Shown one piece after another: positions 16,565 through 27,700 of a stretch of 35,045 bases of DNA (position 1 is its first letter; each line of letters opens with the position of its first letter). This DNA is from Chthonomonas calidirosea (GTDB lineage Bacteria; Armatimonadota; Chthonomonadetes; Chthonomonadales; CAJBBX01), in contig DYKI01000033.1 in assembly GCA_020722705.1 (NCBI GenBank), forward strand, positions 1 to 35,045, read 5' to 3'. The position numbers and the translations under genes are program-made. The notes below the pieces were generated by a model, which was not told where the DNA came from, did no database searches, and worked only from the letters and a program-made list of their open reading frames with translations.

Positions 16565-19500
16565 ATGAAACCTCGTGCCGCTCACTACAGACAATATGGA
16601 GGCCTGACCTTGGCCTGTCGTCCGGTCATGACCGGTCTTGCGGCGGTTGTGGTCGCCGGAATCCTGTTCGGACTGGCGGATCGCGCCGCCGGCGACGCCG
16701 GAACCTATGCGTCGGCTCGGCGCCAGATACGGGTAGGCATCATTGCCACTCGTGCCCTGAACATGCCGAACAACGAGGGTTCGGAGAACCCCGATCCGCA
16801 CGTATTCTACATTCTCGATGCCAGGACGGACCTGAAGCCGACCGGTGTCGAGTTCGTCAACCCGCTGGCGCCTCCGACGGTGACCGGCGAGATATACGAG
16901 CGGTGGCGCAGGCGAAGCCGAGGGGCGGACCCCGCTTTCACTCCGGGGAATCCGATCTACGACCTGTTCCGCGTTGGGGCCAAGGTCACCAAGAACATGG
17001 GCGCCTACTGGGAGGTCAACATAGACGACCTCGAGGCGTCGGACCTGCAGCAGTTCGACCTTCTGTATATGCACACCCACAAACCGGACGTAGCTCTGCC
17101 GGCCGACACACGTGAGAAACTGAGAGCGTACATAGACGGAGGCGGAACGCTGTGGGTCGAACAGTGCGGCGGGTTCACGTTCAACCGTTACGCCCCGTTC
17201 TTCTTCGACGCTCAGTGGCGATCGGGCGGACCGGCCGGCGGTCCCGGCAAGCCCGGCGCAGTCATCGGTGCGCCGAACCATCCCTTACTCACATCACCCT
17301 ACTTGCTGTCGCCCGAGGAAGTGCAGACCCTAGGCGACAAGAACGTGGGCGGATGGTATATCTTCAACCCGTATGATCCGGCCGATCCCGGTTATTACGA
17401 CCCGTCAGCGGGCAAGAATGCCCTGAACCCTCCCGGCCGCGAAACGCTGACGCCGGTTGTCTGGAACACTCGCGGGTTCGCAGCCGGAGCAGGCGGCACC
17501 GCGAATCCCGACTGGCGTCCCTATGTGCTGGCCGGCGTCGTCGGCTCGGGCAAGCTCATCCTGAGCGCTCAGGACTCCGGTTGTGCCATCAACGACTATG
17601 TTGGCGGCGTTCAGGTCGGTTGGGGCGGCAACTGCGGCGCGGTCAGCGGGCAGAATCTGCTGGCGGCGAAGCCGCAGGACCTGAAGTTCGCCTACAATGT
17701 GGCGAACTGGGCTGTTTCGCATCGAACCGCATACTCCGATATGCGCCGGACCGGCTCGGCCAACGATTCGGTCGGCGCTCAGCCGGACGAAAAGTGGTCG
17801 GCGCCGGGGGGCGGACCCGCGCGCGTCGGCGGAGCCGCATTCCACAAGGGGTGCATCTTCGCGGTGGGCGGCGACCTTGTGCTTCGCTGTTTCGACGCTA
17901 ATCCCGGGCAGGACCTGGATGGCGACGGCAATCCTGACGAGGGTCTTGTTGATTTCGCTGCGGGAGCTCCCTACGACGCCATCTGGGCTCTTGACCTGAA
18001 CGCGTTCGGTGCCGGCGGCGGACTGAGCGGCGCGTCAACGCCCACGATTGTCGAGTTCTTCGATACGAACCCTCCGACAGCGGCGGGGCTCCTGACGCTT
18101 CCGAATCGGGAGCTGGTGGTTGTGACGCTCTCGAACGGCTGTGTGGTGGCCGCGCGGGCCTTGCCGCAGACACTGAAGACGGTGAACGGCGCTCAGACGT
18201 ACGCGGCGTATTCCGATTTCACCAACGTTGATTGGGCAGTGGCACCGGGCCAGACGGCCGCGCAGGAGTTCGCTCTCAGTCCCGGCGACCCGATACCGGC
18301 CCCCGCTTTCTCGGAAGGTGTCGTTTTCGTTGCCCTGAATACGACCGGGGGCGGTCGGATTCTGGCCATTGACCCATTCACGGGAGGCAGCCCGTTCCAT
18401 ATCGGGCAGCCTGCGGGCATCGGGGAGGGCCTGATACCGGATGTGCCGGGCACGGAGGCGCTGAGGGGCACTCCGACTGTCGGCTACGTGCGCGATACGC
18501 TGACGGGCGCGACGGACAAGGTGATCTATGTCAACGTCAGCCCCCGAACGGGTCAGCCGGCGTCAGTCAGAGCCATTCCGTTCGGAACTAAGGGAGAGCC
18601 TCTGACCCTGGTATCTGCTCCGGATCGCCTGTTTCGCAGCCGCGCGAGATCGCCGTGGTACATCTACCTGGGTGCGGGCACCAACCCATTCATGCGGCCT
18701 CGCGTGACGTGTGTGTACCGGAACCCTTCGGACGGCACCTACGGCAGTCGCGAGCTGGAGTACACGCTCACCGATCCGCCAGCCGCGAACCAGTGGCATG
18801 AGAAGTTCGACATGGGCGAGGCTCGCGTCAAGATTGGGGCCACGATCGAGCTCACCAACGTCGAGAGGCCCGACGGCACTCGGGTTGGATTGCGCACCGT
18901 CGCTCCCACGGACCCGAACGTGACGATCGTGGCTGACTACGTCTACGACTGGGCGCCGCCGGTTGGCAGCACGTTCCCGAAAGTCAACGCACGTTCGGTG
19001 TTCGTGGCCCCTGATCCGACGGATACGAACAACCGGATCGTGGGCACGGTGGCCCTCGCTCGCAACGACATGACATACTTCGCCGGCAACGCCTCGAACG
19101 ATGCAGCGACCTATCCTGGGCGCAGCGTGCTGATCGCGGCCCATGAGCAGAGCGCGAACCGCAGCCTTGTGAAATGGACGTATGCGCTGTATGACGCGTT
19201 CGAGATGCGCGTCAACGGCGCCGTGGTAAACGTCCCGGCGCGGATCCGCCGTTCAAACGGCGACTTCCTGATCAACATGCGGTACGTCGGCACTCCTGCC
19301 GTGCACAACGACACAGTCTACGCGGTCGCATCGGGCAGGACGGTCGGCGGTCAGCCGGTCTCGGTCCTCATGGCGTTCCGGGCCGATCAGGACTTCGTCT
19401 TGCGCCTGAACACGCGGATTGATACCGGTGCGCGGGTGCGCGTCCGACAGCCGAACCTGTTCGTTGACCGCAACGCCCAGCCGGATGCCTGGATCGAGCT

Positions 19501-21610
19501 CTCTGCCGGGCAGTTCACCGTGGATCGTGACAGCGGACTGATCCGAATCACCGCGATGGCGCCTCCGGGCGCAATCGCCGCGGCCTATGCCAGCGCGTCG
19601 GTGCCGTTTGTGGTTCAGGTCGGCAACGGTCCCGAGCAGGTGACATTCCCGACCCGGGCGGACCTTGACGGGCTCCGCCGCGGCGGTCCTGACGGCTTCG
19701 ACAACCTGCTCTGGTTCTCGGTTCTGCCGGCGGCGGCGGCATCGGGGCCGTCGGTTCAGGGCGACAGCGTGTGGGTCGGTCTCCTCGATGGTTCGGTGGT
19801 GTCGGTGGATGCCGATCCGGCTTCGCGCAATCCTGAGTTTCAGGCGACCGGCAGCGAAGTGGCCACGCGATGGGTCTCGCCGCCGCTTGCGGTTCGCGGC
19901 GACCCGAATCCTGCGCGCCCTGTGATTGCGCCGCCGACCGCGGTCAATGGAGTGCTTGCCGTTGCCACCGGTTCGGGTGTGTTCGCTCGCGAAGACACGG
20001 TAACCCTGATCGCCGACGCCTCGCGGCTTCTGGAAGTGAACTCGGCGGGGGATGCTGTATGGTGGTGTGATGGAACGAGAACGTTCGACATCGTCAACGG
20101 TGCGCTGACCGACTATACGGATCCGAACAACCCCATCGTGGGCACCGGGGTGCCTGCGGGGCAGCGCGTTCCGTTCCGAAGGCCGTCGGTCGCACGCCGC
20201 ATAGGCGGCAACGACATACTCGTCGTGGACACGGGCAACAATCGGGTGGTCGCCATTGATCGAGGCGGCTACACGAAGTGGGAAGTCAACCGCATTCAGG
20301 ATGACTACAAGAGGCTGCTGCGGCCCGGTGACCCCCTCAGCCTGAACGAGCCCACCGACTGTACCTTCTGGACCGAGTTCCAGCCGAACCTGAACATCAG
20401 CGGAGGTCCCTACAACTACCAGGGGCCGGGCTATGTGATCCATTACCTCATCGCGGACTCGGGCAACTTCCGGATCGTCGAGCTGATTGACGTCTATCGG
20501 GCGAGCGGTGAGCGCGTCATGGTGCGCCAACTGAACTATGTGAGCAGCACTCTGGCCAAGCAGGGCAGGCGGTATCGGTACCGCTCTGTTCAGAGGCTGG
20601 TCATGCGCAACAGCGATCTGCCGGCCGTGTCCGATTCCTGGCGAGCGAACCCGTACGATCCGTCCGCTCCGCCGCTTGATCTGCGCTGCCTGACCATGGC
20701 GACGGTCGCCAACGCGCGTATGGTGGATCCTTCGATGCCGTTGGGAGCCAACGCGGGCAACGGCGAGTCGTGGGAGACGGGCGGGGGCTCGGTGGCCATT
20801 CTGAAAGAGACGGGTGATCCCCTGGCCGTGGTGTCCAACCTGCGCATACCGGAGTTCGATGGGGCGGCACTGACAACGCGCATCCAGCCGATCGTCAACC
20901 CGACGTGGTTCTCGTCATTCCAGGAGGCCGAGGGCGGGCAGGTCGTCGTGAAGTTCCTGCTGGCCGATGCCAACGGCGTTTATCAGGCGCGGCTTGGGTT
21001 CATTGACCATGCGGGCGGCAGTCCTCCGTATGTGGAGCCGATCTTTGACGTCGAGTGGCTTCTGACTGCCGCAGACTATGCGGCGATGACCGGCAAGCGC
21101 CTGCTCGCATCGGGCGTGACGAGGCTGTCGGCCTCAGCCGAGAATCCTCTGTTCCCATCGTTGCGCCAGTTCGTGATCGCCAACCGGTTCAGCGGAGAGG
21201 ACAATCCGGGTGTGTTCGGCTCGACGGTGAACGTGATCGGGAGCGGTGAGTTCCGAGGCGAGGTGTTCACGATCAAGCCTTCGACGTTCAACTTCGGAGC
21301 GGGGCACGGCTACATCGGGGATTACTCGGTCATCGCGAGTCCGCTGGGCGGGTTCCTCTGGCCGAACGACGGCGGGCATTACATCGTGAACGGGGTTGCG
21401 CGTCAGATGCCACAGGCCAGCATCATCCGCCGGACGCCGACCGAAAGCGTACCCAGGCCCCCGTATGCTGTCCTGCACAGGCCAGGCGATACCGATGCGG
21501 CCTTTGCGGGTGACCCGCCGGGGACGATTCGGCGCGCGATCGGTGATCGGAGTCGAGGCACCTCAACGTCGGTGCTCGAACAGCCTGCGTTTGCCGATCG
21601 GCCCTGGTAG
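16565..21610 (+). CDS. Giant exported protein with GATase-like domain, calcium-type loop and NHL-like blades; PilY1-like candidate
   Basis: The 1681-residue protein has a signal-like hydrophobic segment at about 22-38 and Ala-rich residues after it (ADRAAG). Residues about 50-390 look like a class I glutamine amidotransferase-like fold of the DUF4159 kind: DLLYMHTHKP, LRAYIDGGGTLWVE, then GSGKLILSAQDSG and NVANWAVSH. A cysteine (Cys201) sits after the GGGTLW strand but no His/Glu triad is evident, so it is probably non-catalytic. The middle has blade-like strands and the acidic loop DLDGDGNPDEG (from Asp450). NHL-like blades follow (VVDTGNNRVVAID from about 1220; IADSGNFRIVELID at about 1296). 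Position after the PilX-like gene suggests a PilY1-equivalent pilus tip protein or adhesin; this is inference from context and architecture. Confidence 0.7.
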   Translation: MKPRAAHYRQYGGLTLACRPVMTGLAAVVVAGILFGLADRAAGDAGTYASARRQIRVGIIATRALNMPNNEGSENPDPHVFYILDARTDLKPTGVEFVNPLAPPTVTGEIYERWRRRSRGADPAFTPGNPIYDLFRVGAKVTKNMGAYWEVNIDDLEASDLQQFDLLYMHTHKPDVALPADTREKLRAYIDGGGTLWVEQCGGFTFNRYAPFFFDAQWRSGGPAGGPGKPGAVIGAPNHPLLTSPYLLSPEEVQTLGDKNVGGWYIFNPYDPADPGYYDPSAGKNALNPPGRETLTPVVWNTRGFAAGAGGTANPDWRPYVLAGVVGSGKLILSAQDSGCAINDYVGGVQVGWGGNCGAVSGQNLLAAKPQDLKFAYNVANWAVSHRTAYSDMRRTGSANDSVGAQPDEKWSAPGGGPARVGGAAFHKGCIFAVGGDLVLRCFDANPGQDLDGDGNPDEGLVDFAAGAPYDAIWALDLNAFGAGGGLSGASTPTIVEFFDTNPPTAAGLLTLPNRELVVVTLSNGCVVAARALPQTLKTVNGAQTYAAYSDFTNVDWAVAPGQTAAQEFALSPGDPIPAPAFSEGVVFVALNTTGGGRILAIDPFTGGSPFHIGQPAGIGEGLIPDVPGTEALRGTPTVGYVRDTLTGATDKVIYVNVSPRTGQPASVRAIPFGTKGEPLTLVSAPDRLFRSRARSPWYIYLGAGTNPFMRPRVTCVYRNPSDGTYGSRELEYTLTDPPAANQWHEKFDMGEARVKIGATIELTNVERPDGTRVGLRTVAPTDPNVTIVADYVYDWAPPVGSTFPKVNARSVFVAPDPTDTNNRIVGTVALARNDMTYFAGNASNDAATYPGRSVLIAAHEQSANRSLVKWTYALYDAFEMRVNGAVVNVPARIRRSNGDFLINMRYVGTPAVHNDTVYAVASGRTVGGQPVSVLMAFRADQDFVLRLNTRIDTGARVRVRQPNLFVDRNAQPDAWIELSAGQFTVDRDSGLIRITAMAPPGAIAAAYASASVPFVVQVGNGPEQVTFPTRADLDGLRRGGPDGFDNLLWFSVLPAAAASGPSVQGDSVWVGLLDGSVVSVDADPASRNPEFQATGSEVATRWVSPPLAVRGDPNPARPVIAPPTAVNGVLAVATGSGVFAREDTVTLIADASRLLEVNSAGDAVWWCDGTRTFDIVNGALTDYTDPNNPIVGTGVPAGQRVPFRRPSVARRIGGNDILVVDTGNNRVVAIDRGGYTKWEVNRIQDDYKRLLRPGDPLSLNEPTDCTFWTEFQPNLNISGGPYNYQGPGYVIHYLIADSGNFRIVELIDVYRASGERVMVRQLNYVSSTLAKQGRRYRYRSVQRLVMRNSDLPAVSDSWRANPYDPSAPPLDLRCLTMATVANARMVDPSMPLGANAGNGESWETGGGSVAILKETGDPLAVVSNLRIPEFDGAALTTRIQPIVNPTWFSSFQEAEGGQVVVKFLLADANGVYQARLGFIDHAGGSPPYVEPIFDVEWLLTAADYAAMTGKRLLASGVTRLSASAENPLFPSLRQFVIANRFSGEDNPGVFGSTVNVIGSGEFRGEVFTIKPSTFNFGAGHGYIGDYSVIASPLGGFLWPNDGGHYIVNGVARQMPQASIIRRTPTESVPRPPYAVLHRPGDTDAAFAGDPPGTIRRAIGDRSRGTSTSVLEQPAFADRPW

Positions 21611-21681
21611 GGTTGACTCTCAGAGCTGCCTGACTGGATGCCGTTGCGAGCCGTACCGTTGAGCCGTGTCGGTTGTGTAAG

Positions 21682-21704
21682 GGCGGGCACAGTGCCTGTC
21701 CGCC
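21682..21704 (+). other. Hairpin between the two giant genes
   Basis: GGCGG-gc-ACAG and CTGT-CCGCC pair as a 9-bp stem with a 2-base bulge and a 3-base loop. A second short palindrome (TGCCCGGGCA) follows at about 21710-21719. There is no T-run. The rest of the 143-base gap shows no convincing promoter. It may attenuate transcription or shape the mRNA between two very long genes. Confidence 0.4.
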
Positions 21705-21753
21705 TGCCCTGCCCGGGCAAGGGTTCGCGCACATGAAACCAGGTGAACGTCTT

Positions 21754-24700
21754 ATGCTTCGCAAAGATACGAATCGAGGGGCGTCGAGCCCACTCATCCG
21801 AGCTCTAGCCGTCTCCGTGCTGCTGGGGACCGCCGCCGCCTGCTCCGCCCAGTATACGGAGAGCGATTGGGTGCGGCACCGCGGCACTCAGACGCGCGCG
21901 GGGCACAACGCCGATACGGGCCTGGATCATACGCTCAACCGACAGCTTGGTCCCGTCTGGGTCTGGCCGCCTTCGCGCGACATGCCTGCCGAGATTGTGG
22001 TGGACAACACGACGTTGCCGCCGGGTCCCGCGAGCGTTACGGGACAGGCGTTTGAGGTCAGTGGATCCTGGGTGTGGCCGGCAACGAGCAATCGGGCATC
22101 GGGATGCTGGCCACCGAGCGATTCGAGCCTGGACAAGATCGGCGACTACGTTTACATGACGGCGAAGCCGAATGCGACACTCCGTTCGCTGGACATCGCA
22201 ACACTGGCAGCGTTGCCGAACACTCCCGCGACGCCTCTGCCTGACCCGGCCAACCCCGCAGATACGACGACCTTGTATGGCATCGTCGAGCGCGAACTGC
22301 GCAACAGCTCGGACTACGCTCGGTGGAGCTTCGGCACGAAGTACCCGCTTCACACCTATCAAGGCACGGTTGACATTTCGACGGATCCCTTACGGGCGAC
22401 GCCGCTGGCAGCCGGAGTCCGCTACGCCGTCTATATTCGGTTTCCGGCCAGTGGAACGCTGGCGGACACCGGCGGCGAACTGCGCGCTCACCCGAACGCC
22501 GATCATGTCTTCGTCCGCGTGAGTTGGGGCGCTGACGTCAACGATCCGGTCACAAGCCGCATATTCATGCTCGACTACGGTCAGACGGGCGGCTTCTGGA
22601 TGCGTGTGCGGTCCGGCGCGAATGACGATCGGTACTTCCCGTTTGACGGGACCAACCCGATCCGCGTCACGCTGTATGGGGTCGTGCCCGACGACGTTGA
22701 TGACGGCACGCTCTATCCGTACAAGCCCATTGTTCCCGCCGACTCGGTCCGGCTCGTTCCGGAGAGCATGCGGGGCGACATTCACGCACCGGCGGTCAGT
22801 GCGGTGTTCCCGCCTGGAGCGGATCCGAACCTGCCCCATACCCAGTTGACCTACTTCGGTCGCGACGAAACCACTGGTCCTCAAATCCTGTTCCCAAACG
22901 TTGTGAAGTTCACGAACCCTTCGGGATTCACGGGTATCCCGCTCGACCCGACCAAGCCGGCTTCGACAACGCTGCCCGCATCGAATCCGGTGGTGGCCGA
23001 CCCAACGAGCAGCATCCGTTCGGCCGTGTTCTACTGCATCGAGGATAGAGTGGACCCTGTTGCGCCTGCGAACGGCACGTATGGCCGCCTGCGATGGCGC
23101 TATCCGACGCGCTCGGTGCCGATCGTGCCGGTTACGATTGACGACGTTGACCTTCCGGGGAGCGGGTTCAGCACGGCATCGCCCGTGCCGTCGCCTCCTT
23201 CGTGGAATGTCGTCGCCGATCCGTTGCACCAGCCCTACGGTCCTGAGTACAGGTGGACGCCGGTCAACGCGACGAACACGTTGGAGGCCCATTGGGCCGC
23301 CGATGTTGCGATCAAAGGGCCGAGCGCACAGACGTTCTCCGTATTCGTGTATATTCCGGCCGGTTCGGGCACGACCAACCTCGCGCACTACGCCCGGTAT
23401 CGGATGATGACCGAGGACGGCTATGTGGATGCCGTGCTGGATCAGCGGAACACTGCTGACGGAGTTCCCGTTACGGGCATGTGGCGCCTCCTGGCATCGG
23501 GCATCCGGTTCAAGGTGAACCCGGACGGCACGACGCAGCGATGCGAGGTCGTGCTCTCCAACGAGTCGCCGCGCGACGTGGCCGACGATCCGAGCCGCGT
23601 GATCGTGGCGGATGCCGTGCGGTTTGTGCCCGAGTCTCAGACGCCGAACAGCGTCGTGGCTTCGCCGTTGCTGGCACGCGTTCGTTGGCCGTCGGGCACG
23701 CTTCGCGACGTGGTCTACTTCGGGACGACCGATGGACACCTCTGGGCACTCGACGCCGTTGGCGCCGATCCGATAACGGACGCCCCGAGGACAACACTGA
23801 CCACCGCATACTGGGTCTACCCGTCACTGGCCAATCCGGACCCGACCGGCGATCTTAACGGCAACGGCGAGTTCGATTTCCCGCAGGACGATCCGAACTA
23901 CTTCGCCGATCCTCAGAACAACAGAGCAGGCCAGGGGATAGATGGCGATCTCCAGCCTGCAAGGGGGAGCGCTGGCGGCGATGGACCCTATGTGCCCATC
24001 AACCGGACGCCGGACTTGGGCGGCTTTGTATCAGCGCCGCTGTACGTCGAGGTTGAGACCGGCATCGCGCCGAATGTCGTTCGGACACCATACATAGTGA
24101 TCGGCAACCAGAACGGTCGCCTGTATGCATTCGATCCCGCCGGACGCACGACCGCCGCTGGCGAACCCTTCCCCGCGACGCTCGCGTCAGCGCCACCCGC
24201 CCCAGGGCAGCCTGACACACCGGGCATCCCGGGTACGACGCGCAGGCTGATGACGTGGCCGACGCTGGCGCGCGACAAATGGCTCGACAAAGGCGGCGAT
24301 TTGTTGCCGGGCGGCAGCTTCGGTGCCTATACCGACGACCCCGCCAAGGTCGTGTTTGCAGCTACGCCGAGCTCGCCCAAGCTGGACGCCGGGTTCCGCA
24401 CAGACCGCATCATCGCCGGCGCCGGTGACGGGCACGTATACTGCGTTGACATGCAGACGCTGGACCGACGCGTGCGCATATCGAACCCGGCGAACGACGG
24501 GCAGGCTATCTGGCAATGGCCGGAGAAGACGACCCAACTCGCGCCGATCGTGCAACCGGGAGTGCTGACCGACACCGGCAAGTTCATTTTCGCGGCAGGC
24601 GGGCGTGTCTACGCGATACGGGCACCGGAGAGCGCCGTCGGGCAGCCGAAGGACGCAAGCGGATTTCTGCAGCCGGAATGGACGTTCCCTTACGCCAACT

Positions 24701-27700
24701 CGCCGGCCAACCCGAACAAGGACAGTGACGCCCTGGCCGAAGAGACCGACTTTACGGCGCCGGTGTGGGTATCCACAGTGGCCAACAACGCCGGCGTCCA
24801 GCTCAACGGCGGTAAGGAGGTTGTGTTCGTTGCCAATCGCGACGGCCGGATCTTCGCCCTGGATGCGTCGCGAACGGGCAACGATCCTGGCAGCCTGGGG
24901 CTTCTCTGGGAGGCCTGGTCGAGGGGACCCACACGTGCGTCCGCTGTGTTCCTGCAGCATCTGCCGCCTCAGACATGGTATCAGGACACGTTCACGGCGA
25001 ACCAGTTCCCGGCTCTGCTGCTGCCGCTCGATACGGGTGCGGTGATTGGCGTGTCGGCCCTGACACAGGACCGGCTCCAGGGCGGGGACCTTATGTGGAG
25101 CTTTGCGGACGCGCAGATCGGGCGCGTGCCCCTTTCGGCGATGGGTGCGACTGAGCCCCTGCCGATACCGCTGATCTACCCGACTTCGAGCGCGTTCCGT
25201 GGCGCTGATGCGGTCACCGCGAACAACTGGATGTTCAGCGGCGATGAGGGCAATCAGAACACCGGCGAGGTCCACGGCCAAATGCGGGCCTATTGGCGAG
25301 CGAAGACCTCCGCCGATCCGGCCGGCCTGGGCATGGTCACGCCCGACGAGCCGGCGTACGACGAGGATCCCGACGAAACGCAGATGACGATGAAGTTCGC
25401 GGATCTCTGGTACGGGCGTGGCGACACCCCTCCCGGCAAGATCCCGATCGTTTACGAGCGTTTCGGCAAGACGATCCCCGATGGCGATGGGGACGCAGGC
25501 AACGATGCGCTTTCGCCGCTGAATGCGTGGAACCTTGGCTATGACGTGCAGCCGACCCTGACGAATCCCGACCGGCTCGTGGTCTACGAGTGGGGCGACA
25601 CCATCTACGCTGCCGCATGGGGAACGGTGGTCAGCACGTCTCTCAATCCCCCGTTGCCGACGGTCACGTTCCGCTTGTTCGGCGCGGGCCAAACACGACC
25701 GCCATTGACCGTTGGTGCTGTGCGGGACCATGCAGCTCCGGCTCCGCCTGTTCCCGCAAGTCCTCCATACCCGCCGGGCTCGCAGATGTATGCGTGGGTC
25801 GCGAAGGTTGCCTTCCCACTTGGACGCGGCTCCGAGGCCGACGCCCAGACACCAGGGCGGCGCTATACGGTTCTGGCCCAAGCGCAGCTCGCGACGGAGA
25901 CCGGAGTCCAGGTGTCGTCATTGCAGCTTGCCGCCGGCCAATCGCTGATCGAGAAGAACGATCCTGATCCTTACGACTTGGATGGCGTTCTGAGCACCAC
26001 CCTCAAGATCACGACACGCAAAGAGCTGGCCATTGCCCATCCGCTGGCGCTTTCGACACGCGCGGTGCCGGGAGGCTCGACGGTCGGCTCCAATGTGACC
26101 AACGTGATCGGCTGGGCTCCGTTTGTGGGATCGGCGATTGCGGCGCAGGAGCTGTTGGCGAACGGGAATGCCCGCTACAACGCGCCGGCCGGAAGCCCGC
26201 CGCTCAAGGACCTGGCAGCCCCGATTGGGTATGTCGGGCATGGGGCGTCGGCAACGTACCTCGGCGTTGACCCAGCCGGGCGCAACGTGGATGCCCTGCT
26301 GGTGGCCGACCGGTCCAACCTGTTCAAGTTGAACCAACAGCTCAACAATGTCCGAGCGGAGCGCCGTGACCTGCGTTGGGGGTGGAATACCGCCAGCTCC
26401 GACCCGCTCGTGCAGGCGACCGGCAATGTGATGAATCCGCTGCCATGGGAGACGTTCCCCAACACGGTGCCCAACACATCGCCTGACTATCCCGACGTGG
26501 ATCGCTCCAACGTCCGCCTTCGGGTCGGCGGAGTGGACATGACGGCTCGGGCCGTCACGCTGCCGAACAAGGCTGCCGGCGGCGAACTCCGTTATGTCCC
26601 GATCGAGTTGACGGTGAGCGCTCCCCGGTACCAGCCGGCCAACGTCAACCTCACGTACCTGGATATCAACGGCAGCCCGTACAACCCGACAGGAACGATC
26701 CCCGGCCTGACCGCACCGATGCTGGTGGCGGCAGGGCGGCCGGCACGCAGCCGCGCCGAGGCTCCGGGTGGTGCGATTGCCCCGAGCGCCGGCTACTACG
26801 GCGGCATGGTCGTATATGTTGACAACAACGGCGATGGCCGCTATCAGGGCTCAGGGCTGCAGACCCGCGCCACGCAGGTCATCGCGAATGCGCGCGAAGA
26901 GGTGTACCGGCAGTTCGCAGTCGGTGTGGCTGTGCCGCCCGACATAGCGCTGCGGGCCGAAGAGGAGACGATAGACCTGGGCAAGGTTCCGCATTCGGCG
27001 GGATATGTGCCCGGCGTTCCGTTCGCTCCGAGCGCCGTAGGTCCCTACCTGAACACGCCGTCGCCCTTCGATCCATCCGGCGGGACCGGTCTGTTCGCGC
27101 CGTTCACGATCCGGAACACGGGCAACGTGAACCTGACGAACCTGCGCGTGGCGAAGCTGGCCGGCGATGCGCCGGATGCATGGGCTTATCCGGGATCGTG
27201 GGCACGTCTGGGCAGCGATCATGTCAGCCCGTATCTGCCCGTCTATGACTCGCAGGGAGCCCTGGTCACCGCCGTGGCTCCGGGGCGACCGTTCGACGTG
27301 CCTCTGGCATGGCAACTGAACTCGCCTCTTCTGGGTCGGGCCCTGCCGACGCCGTTTGCGCCAACCCTGCCGCCTGGCGCCAACTACGGCATCGTGAGCT
27401 CTCTTGATCACGGCAACCAGGCGGGGCTCGCGATTGATGCCCTGTCGTTGTGGCCCTACGATCTCAATGCTGTGCCCGGCTTCGGACCGCTTCGGCCCGA
27501 TGTCGAGCCGGGGAATCCCTATGTCAGGGCCGGAAACGTGCTTGGCTGGCCGGCAGGCGTCAACCCGAGGCCGACGCTCCACAAGCCGCGACCGGGCGAC
27601 AGCGGGCCGACGGTGCTGTCCATTCCCGATGTCGGCCACGGGGACCCGTTCGGGGTTCTGGCGGCTCTCCGCAGCTCGGGACGCGAAGTTCGACCGAAGA

